From: Candidatus Hydrogenedentota bacterium | GTDB taxonomy: Bacteria > Hydrogenedentota > Hydrogenedentia > Hydrogenedentales > CAITNO01 | Length of the DNA: 64,000 nucleotides | Assembly: GCA_012730105.1 (NCBI GenBank) | Contig: JAAYBJ010000134.1 | Span: 1 to 64,000, forward strand | Reading direction: 5' to 3' | Shown: positions 53,161-60,282 of the stretch, piece after piece | Numbering within the stretch: the first letter of the stretch is position 1 | How the letters are laid out: every line of letters starts with the position of its first letter | Position numbers and translations under genes: made by a program | Notes under the pieces: generated by a model | What the model saw: the letters and a program-made list of their open reading frames with translations, nothing else | What the model was told of the DNA's origin: nothing | Database searches by the model: none

Positions 53161-53390
53161 TGCCGCACCCCCTGTTCCCGTTCGAGCAGGAGGGTTTCGA
53201 GGGCCTCCACCCGCTGTTCCATCCGCACGAGCCCCTGATGCATTTCCTGGATAAGCCGCGCCTCTTCCGCGCTCGCGTTGCGGACGCCTCCGCGACCGAC
53301 CAGTTTTACGATGGTCCAGCAGATGATGAACAGCCCGGCGAGCAGGCTGCCGAAAATAATGAGCGCCGTCAGAAAAATCAGCGTGTTCAT
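53157..53390 (-). CDS. PspB-like small membrane protein
   Basis: 77 aa: one N-terminal membrane helix (LIFLTALIIFGSLLAGLFII), then charged, helical residues with heptad-like EEARLIQEMHQGLVRMEQRV. Size and layout match PspB (75 aa in E. coli), the partner of PspC, but sequence identity is too weak to be sure. It sits exactly where pspB is expected, between two PspC genes. Confidence 0.65.
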   Translation of the reverse strand: MNTLIFLTALIIFGSLLAGLFIICWTIVKLVGRGGVRNASAEEARLIQEMHQGLVRMEQRVEALETLLLEREQGVRQ

Positions 53391-53431
53391 GTCGGAATTC
53401 CTTCTACTGTCATCCTCGCCGCAGGCGGCGT

Positions 53432-53800
53432 TTACGGGGTTTCACGAAGGCGGGCGTCCCAATCGTCCATGTCCCGCGCGGCCGCCGCTTCCACGCGGCG
53501 CAGACGCGCGTCCAAGCCGTCCGCGGCGCGCCGGCAGGCACGCGCGGCGCCGTACTGCGCGTCCATGGCATATTTGCGGTAGGCCGGTTCCCACGGACCC
53601 GGTTCGCGCTTGAGCAGCAGCGCGGCGAGCAGGTAGGCCGCGCCCACCGGCCAGAACCCGGTCACGACAAAAGCGATGAGCGTGACAACCCGGGTCCAGA
53701 ATACAGAAAGGGCGAATCGTTCCGCAAGCCCGCGGCAAACGCCAAACAGCAGCCCGCGCCGCGAGCGGTACAAGGCCCGGTGTCCATCAGGGTAAGGCAT
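53432..53800 (-). CDS. PspC-domain protein (second)
   Basis: 122 aa; same design as 52747-53160: ALYRSRRGLLFGVCRGLAER then membrane helices (VVTLIAFVVTGFWPVGAAYL) and a basic/acidic helical tail. About half the residues of the core match the other copy, so the two are paralogs within one operon. It follows pspA by 34 nt. Confidence 0.85.
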   Translation of the reverse strand: MPYPDGHRALYRSRRGLLFGVCRGLAERFALSVFWTRVVTLIAFVVTGFWPVGAAYLLAALLLKREPGPWEPAYRKYAMDAQYGAARACRRAADGLDARLRRVEAAAARDMDDWDARLRETP

Positions 53801-53834
53801 CTGTCATTCTCCTTCTTTGGGGTTACAGCCTGTG

Positions 53835-54512
53835 TTAAAGTGTCGTCGAGGAACGGCCCTGCTTTTTCTCCATGAGCGCGGCCAGTTCCTTTTCAATTTC
53901 ATCGTCCTGTTCCAGGGCGGCAAAAGACTCTTCCAGGTTGGGTTTCCGTGCGATGTTGACCACTTCCGCCTCCGCCTCCATGCGGTCGATGCGCTGCTCG
54001 AACAGGTTGAAGCGGCGCACCGCGTCCGAAGTTTCGTAACGGCGGATATCCGTCTGGGCGCGTTTCTTGTCCTCGGCGTGGTGGTGCCGTTGAATGAGCA
54101 CCCGCTGTTTTTCGCGCGCTCCCGCCAGTTTTTCCTCCAGCTGGCGGATGTCCTCCTGGTACTGGTTCACCACTTCGTGGGCGTCCCGCTGCTCCCGTTC
54201 CAGCGCCTCCGCCCGCTCGATATAGCGTCGCTTTTCCAGCAGCGCCTCCCGGGCGAGCTCCGGGCGGTCCCGGTCCACGGCCAGCGCGGCCTTGTCGCCC
54301 CAGGCACGTCCCAGGGAGGCCGCCGCGGCCAGGTCGCGGCCGATACGTTTTTCGGTCGCCATGGCCCCCGCGCAGTTCGCCTTGATTTCGATCAGGGTGT
54401 CTTCCATTTCCTGGATGATCATCTTGACCATTTTTTCAGGATTTTCCGCCTTGTCCAGCATGGCGTTGATATTCGAGCTGATAATGTCGCCGAGTCGTGA
54501 AAAGATACTCAT
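53835..54512 (-). CDS. pspA: phage shock protein A
   Basis: 225 aa from ATG 54512, with AGGAG 7 nt upstream. MSIFSRLGDIISSNINAMLD is the amphipathic membrane-binding N-terminus of PspA/IM30, followed by a long coiled coil and KMIIQEMEDTLIEIKANCAG. Length fits the family (about 222 aa). It binds damaged inner membrane and inhibits PspF. First gene of the minus-strand unit pspA-pspC-pspB-pspC, transcribed from the sigma-54 promoter at 54573-54588. Confidence 0.93.
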   Translation of the reverse strand: MSIFSRLGDIISSNINAMLDKAENPEKMVKMIIQEMEDTLIEIKANCAGAMATEKRIGRDLAAAASLGRAWGDKAALAVDRDRPELAREALLEKRRYIERAEALEREQRDAHEVVNQYQEDIRQLEEKLAGAREKQRVLIQRHHHAEDKKRAQTDIRRYETSDAVRRFNLFEQRIDRMEAEAEVVNIARKPNLEESFAALEQDDEIEKELAALMEKKQGRSSTTL

Positions 54513-54572
54513 GGGTCTGCTCCTGTCCGGCGGGAAATGCCGCCCTGTTGAGGTTAATTCCGTGACTGTAAA

Positions 54573-54588
54573 AGCAACCTGCGTGCCA
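54573..54588 (-). promoter_or_regulatory. sigma-54 (-24/-12) promoter of the psp operon
   Basis: Read on the minus strand: TGGCACG-CAGG-TTGCT. This is the sigma-54 consensus (TGGCACG-N4-TTGCW) in full. The GC of the -12 element is at 54575-54574. Start near 54562 gives about 50 nt to the pspA ATG. The activator PspF is encoded divergently at 54929-55975. Confidence 0.9.
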
Positions 54589-54727
54589 ATCTGGCTGGGA
54601 ATGGCTATCTGGCGTGAAATCAAGGCATTAGGTGATCTTGACGGGATTGTTTTGAAGTTTGAATGTGGTTATATTTGCTAGATTTTCGCTTTCTTTACCT
54701 ATACTGGTTATTTATGCTATCTTTTTT

Positions 54728-54888
54728 GGTGGACGGAATGGACGGAATGGACAATATGGACGTAAGGACCACAAACAACAGGGTAGACGGGCTTGCCTTG
54801 TCCACTAAGCCCGTATCATCGCGCAAAACCGCCTTGACTGTTCTTGTTGTTCAGTCCATTCTGTCCATGCTGTCCATAGTGTCCATTC
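54728..54888. repeat. TGGAC/GTCCA phased inverted repeat between pspA and pspF
   Basis: GGTGGACGGAATGGACGGAA then TGGACAATATGGACG (54728-54762) faces CAGTCCATTCTGTCCATGCT then GTCCATAGTGTCCATT (54853-54888), four cores on each side spaced 9-10 bases. A perfect hairpin ACGGGCTT/AAGCCCGT (54787-54794 with 54807-54814) lies between the arms. The phasing is close to one DNA turn. The unit also occurs at 6091-6125 away from psp, so it is a dispersed repeat; whether it also works as the PspF enhancer is open. Confidence 0.65.
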
Positions 54889-54928
54889 GATTCTTTGAAT
54901 GTATCGCTAACACTTAAGGGAAAAACCT

Positions 54929-55975
54929 ATGGTTCAACCAAGCGCTTCGTCGGACTTCCGGGGGAATGTGGAAGCCCTGGGAGTATCGGAAGCCTTTCTG
55001 GATTTTCAGGAGCGCTTGTCCCGGGTGGCGGTGGTGGACCGGCCGGTGCTGCTGGTGGGGGAGCGTGGCACGGGCAAGGAACTCGCGGCGAAACGGTTAC
55101 ATTTCCTGTCCCGCCGTTGGGAATGCCCCCTGGCCGCGTTAAACTGCGCTGCCCTGGCGCCGACCCTGATAGAGTCCGAGTTGTTCGGGTACGAACCGGG
55201 CGCATTCACCGGCGCGGCCGCGCGCCGACACGGGCGCTTTGAGGCCGCCGACGGGGGCACGCTCTTCCTGGACGAGCTGGGCAACATTCCCCTCTTCGTG
55301 CAGGAAAAGATCCTGCGTGTGGTGGAATACGGTGTTTTCGAGCGGGTGGGCGGTTCCGAACCGATTTCCGTGGATGTGCGCATCATCGGGGCCACCAATA
55401 CGGACCTGCTCCGACTGGCGGCGGAAGGGCGGTTCATGCGTGACTTGCTTGACCGTCTTTCCTTTGAGGTCCTGTTCCTGCCGCCCCTGCGGGAACGGCG
55501 CGAAGATATCCCGTTGCTGGCCAACCATTTCGCCTCGCGGATGGCCATGGAGCTCGGCCGCACGGAAATGCCCGTCTTCAGTCCCGCCGTGGAGGCGCAG
55601 TTACTGGACTACCCCTGGCCGGGCAACGTCCGGGAACTGAAAAATGTGGTGGAACGCGCCGTGTACCGGTCCGACGGCGCGCGGGTCGATGCGCTATGCT
55701 TCGAACCTTTTGTTTCCCCGTATTCCCCCCCGTCGACCGTACCGGAGCCGGTGTCACCACGACCGGATTTCGTGAAGACGGACGTCTCGAAGGTTGCCAC
55801 GGGCAACTTTTCACAGGCGGTCGCGGCCTACGAACTGACTTTGTTACAACGGGCGCTGGAAAAATGCAGGTTTAACCAGCGCGAAACAGCCCGGTACCTC
55901 GGCCTAACCTATCATCAATTCCGCGGTCTGTACCGGAAATACGGGGATCGCCTGCAGACTCGGAGTCAGGCCTGA
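54929..55975 (+). CDS. pspF: sigma-54-dependent transcriptional activator PspF
   Basis: 348 aa, ATG 54929, AAGGGA 8 nt upstream. No N-terminal sensor domain, as in E. coli PspF. AAA+ features: Walker A GERGTGKE, sigma-54-contact loop GAFTGA, Walker B LFLDELGN, and a sensor region GATN. The C-terminus has a Fis-type helix-turn-helix (QRETARYLGLTYHQFRGLYR). It drives the divergent psp operon and is inhibited by PspA. Confidence 0.92.
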   Translation: MVQPSASSDFRGNVEALGVSEAFLDFQERLSRVAVVDRPVLLVGERGTGKELAAKRLHFLSRRWECPLAALNCAALAPTLIESELFGYEPGAFTGAAARRHGRFEAADGGTLFLDELGNIPLFVQEKILRVVEYGVFERVGGSEPISVDVRIIGATNTDLLRLAAEGRFMRDLLDRLSFEVLFLPPLRERREDIPLLANHFASRMAMELGRTEMPVFSPAVEAQLLDYPWPGNVRELKNVVERAVYRSDGARVDALCFEPFVSPYSPPSTVPEPVSPRPDFVKTDVSKVATGNFSQAVAAYELTLLQRALEKCRFNQRETARYLGLTYHQFRGLYRKYGDRLQTRSQA

Positions 55976-55981
55976 TGTCCC

Positions 55982-56665
55982 TTATCGGTCCGCCAGGGCC
56001 TTTTCAATCCGTTCCGCGACCTGTTTCGCCTGGGCGGTCTGTCCGTCTCCGTTGTAATGCACCCCGTCTCCGGCAAAATATTCCGGGTGGTCTTTTACGG
56101 TCTCGTACAGGTCGTTAACCGGAATGCCTGCGGCCTCCATGATTTCAGCGGCAATCCTGTTTCTTTCGATTACCCGGTTGTTCTGGGCGGCATCGAATTG
56201 GGACAGTTCCTTTGAATTGCGTACAGGCGTGGTCATACACCAGATGAGTTTGGCTTCGGGTGCGTCGCGTTTCATCATCTCGAGCAGGGCTGTGAGTCCC
56301 AAGCGGTACGCTTCCTCGGTGTAGTCCCAGCCGTGGAGTCCGTTATTGATGTGTATCACATCGAAGTCATAGCGTTTAAGGAGCAAGCCGAGTTCGGCCA
56401 GATAATCGGGATTGGAGAGAAAGAGGCTGGTGGCATAGCGGGCGCAGGAGGCCTTTTCTGACAGGTGTTTCTCCACCGGCCCGTAATAGCCTTTCACGAT
56501 GGAATCGCCGACCAGCAGAACCCGCGCGTTGGCCATCTCATTGGCGTCCATCACCCAGATGTCCGTCCACTCAATCTTTTCCAGTTTCACGTCCTGAGCG
56601 GAACATGGATGGTACATTGATCCGAGAATAACGATTAGTAAAATGATAACAGATTTTTTACACAT
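55982..56665 (-). CDS. secreted SGNH/GDSL hydrolase
   Basis: 227 aa from ATG 56665 with GGGAGGG 6 nt upstream. Signal peptide (KKSVIILLIVILGSMYHPCS). Catalytic blocks: RVLLVGDSIVKGYYG (Ser), HINNGLHGWD (block III, with N and G), and a C-terminal DGVHYNGDG with the Asp-x-x-His pair. Length is near the family minimum. Likely a periplasmic esterase or carbohydrate deacetylase. Together with the giant protein at 873-6086 this is the second SGNH hydrolase in the window. It ends only 6 nt from the convergent pspF. Confidence 0.8.
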   Translation of the reverse strand: MCKKSVIILLIVILGSMYHPCSAQDVKLEKIEWTDIWVMDANEMANARVLLVGDSIVKGYYGPVEKHLSEKASCARYATSLFLSNPDYLAELGLLLKRYDFDVIHINNGLHGWDYTEEAYRLGLTALLEMMKRDAPEAKLIWCMTTPVRNSKELSQFDAAQNNRVIERNRIAAEIMEAAGIPVNDLYETVKDHPEYFAGDGVHYNGDGQTAQAKQVAERIEKALADR

Positions 56666-56719
56666 AAAATACCCTCCCTTTACTATGGATTGTGCATGTT
56701 CCATCGTAAATTATGGCGG

Positions 56720-57097
56720 TTAGTATAGCGACAATGACGTGTTTTTTGAAATCAGAATAAAATGCTTGTCCCGGGACATCAGGGACAAACCACCTTGTAT
56801 GGCGTTCTGCGCAATGATTAGATCCGGGATGCCGACACCGTTGATGCCATTTCGCAAACACAACGCTTGTAACTGGATAATATCTTCCCAGTCGATCTTC
56901 ATAGGATGCCGCCGGACCGCTCGAAGAAGTGCAACAACGCTTGCCTGCTTTTGCAGCAGCAAGGCAGGCAACAGTTCCGCCAGAATCAGATCGTTTATGA
57001 CGACCAAGTTTTCCTCGATCAGATATTCCAGCGCATCTGCCTCACCCTGCCCCGCGAAATAATCTATCCAGACGGACGAATCCACAAGTACGCTCAT
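56720..57097 (-). CDS. vapC: VapC PIN-domain toxin
   Basis: 125 aa. PIN-domain acidic residues are visible: VDSSVWIDYF (Asp), LILAELLPALL (Glu), IPDLIIAQNA (Asp) and MSRDKHF (Asp). The fold cuts RNA with Mg2+; VapC toxins usually cleave tRNA or rRNA. The start overlaps the vapB stop as ATGA, so the two are translationally coupled. Codon and base use are slightly AT-richer than neighbours, in keeping with transfer. Confidence 0.88.
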   Translation of the reverse strand: MSVLVDSSVWIDYFAGQGEADALEYLIEENLVVINDLILAELLPALLLQKQASVVALLRAVRRHPMKIDWEDIIQLQALCLRNGINGVGIPDLIIAQNAIQGGLSLMSRDKHFILISKNTSLSLY

Positions 57098-57288
57098 GAG
57101 CGTTTCCGCAACTTGGCCAAATTGATATCCAGATGAATCCGCCCCCGGTATTTCTTCAATCCCTGTATTTTATTCTTGCGGACATATTCTTCCAGCGCGG
57201 TTATGATTACCCCCGTCTTCGTCCTGTGGTGGGAAATCCGCATGGCCTCATCAACCAAGGATTCAGGAAGGTCAAGCGTTGTTCTCAT
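57094..57288 (-). CDS. vapB: VapB antitoxin
   Basis: 64 aa: MRTTLDLPESLVDEAMRISH is a ribbon-helix-helix-like N-terminus (type II VapB family), TKTGVIITALEEYVRKNKIQ the helix, and the basic C-terminus binds the toxin groove. AAGGA lies ahead of the start. It neutralises VapC and, with it, represses the operon. Confidence 0.85.
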   Translation of the reverse strand: MRTTLDLPESLVDEAMRISHHRTKTGVIITALEEYVRKNKIQGLKKYRGRIHLDINLAKLRKRS

Positions 57289-57300
57289 GAGTTAATCCTT

Positions 57301-57326
57301 ATGCTATATAACACGTTATTATGCAT
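57301..57326 (-). promoter_or_regulatory. operator palindrome of vapBC
   Basis: ATGCTATATAACACGTTATT then ATGCAT: ATGC-NNN-ATAAC on one side and GTTAT-NNN-GCAT on the other, a 26-bp palindrome just downstream of the -10 box, where a dimeric VapBC complex would block initiation. Confidence 0.65.
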
Positions 57327-57328
57327 AA

Positions 57329-57357
57329 ATTATACATCATATTTTTTGTTTAATCAA
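57329..57357 (-). promoter_or_regulatory. sigma-70-type promoter of vapBC
   Basis: Read on the minus strand: TTGATT (57357-57352), 17-nt spacer, perfect TATAAT (57334-57329). Confidence 0.7.
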
Positions 57358-57397
57358 TATAACAATGCCGGGAACATTTCTTCCTCTGAAGGGCCGC

Positions 57398-58798
57398 TTA
57401 GAATTCCAGCGCCCGGGCCAGCCCCGCTCCATCAACAGCGCGGACACCACCGTCTTTTGCGGCAGCTTCGGCTGCGGCGATCCCCGCGGCATGGCCGAGG
57501 GCAATCATGGTGCGGGAAAGGCGGCAGCTGGATGCGGCGATATGGCTGAAGCCCGCGCCCCGGCAGGCCACGAGAAGGTTCTTCGTATTTCGGGGCAGGA
57601 GACAGCGATAGGGAATACCATAAGGCCCCCCCAGTTCCTTCGTGCCGTGACCGCCGCCGTGGATGTCCAGGGCGTGATCCGCGACGGCGATCATGTCGTG
57701 GTGTGTCTGGCTGGCGAGTCCGGCCCGCACATCCTGTTCCGTCAAAATATAGTCCGTGACTACGCGGTAACTTTCCCGAATGCCTGGCATGGGTGCGACA
57801 TCCTCCAGCGTGTATCCCTGGAAAGCCGGCAGCGTCCATAGCCAGGCCCAGTGGGCCGCCGCGCGTTTGCGAGACGCCGCCAGCATCTCATCGTAACCCT
57901 TGTCCACCAGGTCCATGCCCGGGGTGAGGGCCAGGGTGTTCACGATCAGTTCCCTGTCATGGATACCGTAGATAAAGGCCGACTTGCCAAAGCGTTCCTC
58001 AGACGCCGCCGGGGGAACGGGCGGCGCAGGTGTGTCCGTTTTCACAATCCGGTAGCACAGGGAAATGGCGTTCAGGAAACGACGCGGCGTGTCCGGCGCG
58101 GAAGGTTCGTTAAATTTGTCTCTACCTTCCTCCCCTAGCATCACCTCACAGCCCGCTTCCCGGCAGAGAGTGACATCGCCCGTGGCGTCGATGAATACGG
58201 TTGCCTGGATAAGCGTTGTTTCCCCGGTGTTGGAACTGCAGGTGATATGCCGGATAAGGCCGTCCGACAATTCAACGCGTTGAAAGGCGGTGTTCAGCAG
58301 GATCTGCACCCCCGCTTCCCGGAGCAGGGCCTCCATGGCCGCCGCCAGGGCTTCCGGTTTCATGACCACGCTGCATTGCCGGTCGAGGGGAACCCCGGCA
58401 CGGCGCAGGGAATCGTCATAGGAATACCTCGGGTCGCCGAGGCATAGTCCGTAGGGCTCCTCCGGCGTGTAGTTGTGGGTGCGCGGCGCGACGGCAACCG
58501 CATGCTCTTCCTTTGCCAGCCGGTCATAAAGTTCCCGTGCAAAGGAACATCCCGGGCCCGGTTCCCAGTTGGACACGAAGCCCGCAGTGCTGGTGCCGCC
58601 GATCCGGTCCAGCTTTTCCACCAGCACGACGTTCGCCCCCGCTCGCGCCGCTGACAGCGCCGCGCCGAAGCCTCCGCTTCCCCCACCTACCACGCAGACA
58701 TCACAGTCGATTGTTCGGGCCTGGACAGCGGTGAAAATCAAAAAAGGAACGGCCAGGAATATGAAGCGCCATGAAGCAAGAGAAGGTGTGCGAAGCAT
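57398..58798 (-). CDS. FAD-dependent oxidoreductase (FAD_oxidored family)
   Basis: 466 aa from ATG 58798, AGGGAG about 8 nt upstream. An N-terminal signal or anchor helix (WRFIFLAVPFLIFTAVQA) precedes CDVCVVGGGSGGFGAALSAA, the FAD Rossmann motif, with VLVEKLDRIGGTS as the second flavin motif and ATVFIDATGDVTLCREAGCE as the typical late Asp-Ala-Thr-Gly. Substrates of this group are not predictable. It lies 31 nt after cardiolipin synthase, the last gene of a four-gene minus-strand unit. Confidence 0.85.
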   Translation of the reverse strand: MLRTPSLASWRFIFLAVPFLIFTAVQARTIDCDVCVVGGGSGGFGAALSAARAGANVVLVEKLDRIGGTSTAGFVSNWEPGPGCSFARELYDRLAKEEHAVAVAPRTHNYTPEEPYGLCLGDPRYSYDDSLRRAGVPLDRQCSVVMKPEALAAAMEALLREAGVQILLNTAFQRVELSDGLIRHITCSSNTGETTLIQATVFIDATGDVTLCREAGCEVMLGEEGRDKFNEPSAPDTPRRFLNAISLCYRIVKTDTPAPPVPPAASEERFGKSAFIYGIHDRELIVNTLALTPGMDLVDKGYDEMLAASRKRAAAHWAWLWTLPAFQGYTLEDVAPMPGIRESYRVVTDYILTEQDVRAGLASQTHHDMIAVADHALDIHGGGHGTKELGGPYGIPYRCLLPRNTKNLLVACRGAGFSHIAASSCRLSRTMIALGHAAGIAAAEAAAKDGGVRAVDGAGLARALEF

Positions 58799-58829
58799 TT
58801 TACAGGCTCCCTTCATTAGTAGCGGCTTT

Positions 58830-60263
58830 TCACAGCAGGGGTGACAGCAGTCTGCAGAAGTTTTCCGCCCACGCCCTGCCGCGGCCCACCATATCGGGCT
58901 GCATATAGTGGGAAGAGCGCTGGAGGTTCCGGATGAAATCCTCAATCTTTTCTATGTCCGCCGGGCTGTAATGGAACAGGGCGATTTCGAAGTTAAGGTA
59001 AATGCTGCGCATGTCCAGGTTGGGTGAACCGGTGATGGCCAGCGTGTCATCGAAGAGCAGGGCCTTGGCATGCACCATAAGGCGCGGGTAGGCATACAAT
59101 GTGGCGCCTGCGGCGCAGATTTCCCGCAACGCGGGGCCCCGCGCGAGATCGGCCAGGGGATGATTGGACCGCATTGGCACCAGCACGGAAACATCGCATC
59201 CTGAGCGTGCTTTCAGAGCCAGCGCTTTGAGCAGCGAATCATCCGGAACGAAATAGGGTGTTACCAGCCAGATCCGTTTGCGCGCGTCCATGATCGCGGT
59301 CAGCAGCGCGTCATGAAAGGTGTCTTCCGGCACATCGGGTCCGCTTGGAATGACCTGAATGTCACAGTCCGTCATCATGGGCCCGGCCGCCTCCGGCGGC
59401 AGGATGACAGGCGCGTAGCCGCAATAAGGGCCGTGGGATTCGATGGACGAACTGTCCATTGTCTCATCGGTGGCGTAGTTCCAATCGTCGAAAAATACCG
59501 TTTCAACATCCTCCACGGCCGGGCCACACAGGAACACCGACGCGTCGATGAAACGCTCCGTGCTGGGCGCGGGCCCCATGAAGCGGGTGGTCAGGTTCAT
59601 GCCGCCCACCATGGCAACGGCATGATCGACCACCACGATTTTGCGATGGTTGCGCAGATTGGCGGACCACTTGTACTGAAGCGGCAGCACGGGCATAAAC
59701 CGTCCCACCCGGCCGCCCGCGTCACGCAGGGACTGTACGAAGGAACGGCTGGACCAGAGGCATCCGAGCCCGTCAAGCAGCAGACGGACCTCGACACCTT
59801 CGCGCGCCTTGCGGGCAAGGGTATCCACCACGGCCCGCCCGGTTTCATCACGGCCCAGGATGAAGGTGGAGACGTGAATGGTCTTTCGGGCCGACTCGAA
59901 CAGCCGTAACATGGCGTCAAACGCCGTTTCGCCGCTGTCATGAAAGGCGACAAAATTGCCGGGGCGCGGCGCCGGCAGTCCGGCGGACATGACCACCCGG
60001 GCCGCCCCGACAGGTGCGTCCGATACGGTTCTGTGGCTTTCGGACGCAGGGTAAAGCTGTCCTTTCATCTTTATGAATTGCTTGAGTTTTCGGCCGCCCA
60101 GCAGCAGGTACAGCGGCACGCCCAGGTACGGCACCAGGCCGATGGCCATGAGCCATGCGGCGGTGCTTCCCGGCGGCCGTTTTTCCCGGAGCACCCGGGC
60201 AGCCAGCACAAGCGCCAGCATAAATCCGGCCACGGTGAACACATGGTCCAGAACGAGTTGCAT
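58830..60263 (-). CDS. cls: cardiolipin synthase
   Basis: 477 aa; ATG 60263 has only a weak AAGGG upstream. Two N-terminal helices (PLDc_N), then two HKD motifs: HRKIVVVDHA with GGMNLT, and HAKALLFDD with GSPNLDMRS. The pair forms the phospholipase D fold that condenses two phosphatidylglycerols to cardiolipin at the inner membrane. Length matches the family. 19 nt after dsbD. Confidence 0.9.
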   Translation of the reverse strand: MQLVLDHVFTVAGFMLALVLAARVLREKRPPGSTAAWLMAIGLVPYLGVPLYLLLGGRKLKQFIKMKGQLYPASESHRTVSDAPVGAARVVMSAGLPAPRPGNFVAFHDSGETAFDAMLRLFESARKTIHVSTFILGRDETGRAVVDTLARKAREGVEVRLLLDGLGCLWSSRSFVQSLRDAGGRVGRFMPVLPLQYKWSANLRNHRKIVVVDHAVAMVGGMNLTTRFMGPAPSTERFIDASVFLCGPAVEDVETVFFDDWNYATDETMDSSSIESHGPYCGYAPVILPPEAAGPMMTDCDIQVIPSGPDVPEDTFHDALLTAIMDARKRIWLVTPYFVPDDSLLKALALKARSGCDVSVLVPMRSNHPLADLARGPALREICAAGATLYAYPRLMVHAKALLFDDTLAITGSPNLDMRSIYLNFEIALFHYSPADIEKIEDFIRNLQRSSHYMQPDMVGRGRAWAENFCRLLSPLL

Positions 60264-60282
60264 GACCGTGATGGCGATGCCC

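Noticed and set aside
57365-57841. Plus-strand frame antisense to the FAD oxidoreductase C-terminus
   Set aside because: Shadow frame; the minus strand encodes intact FAD-enzyme motifs.
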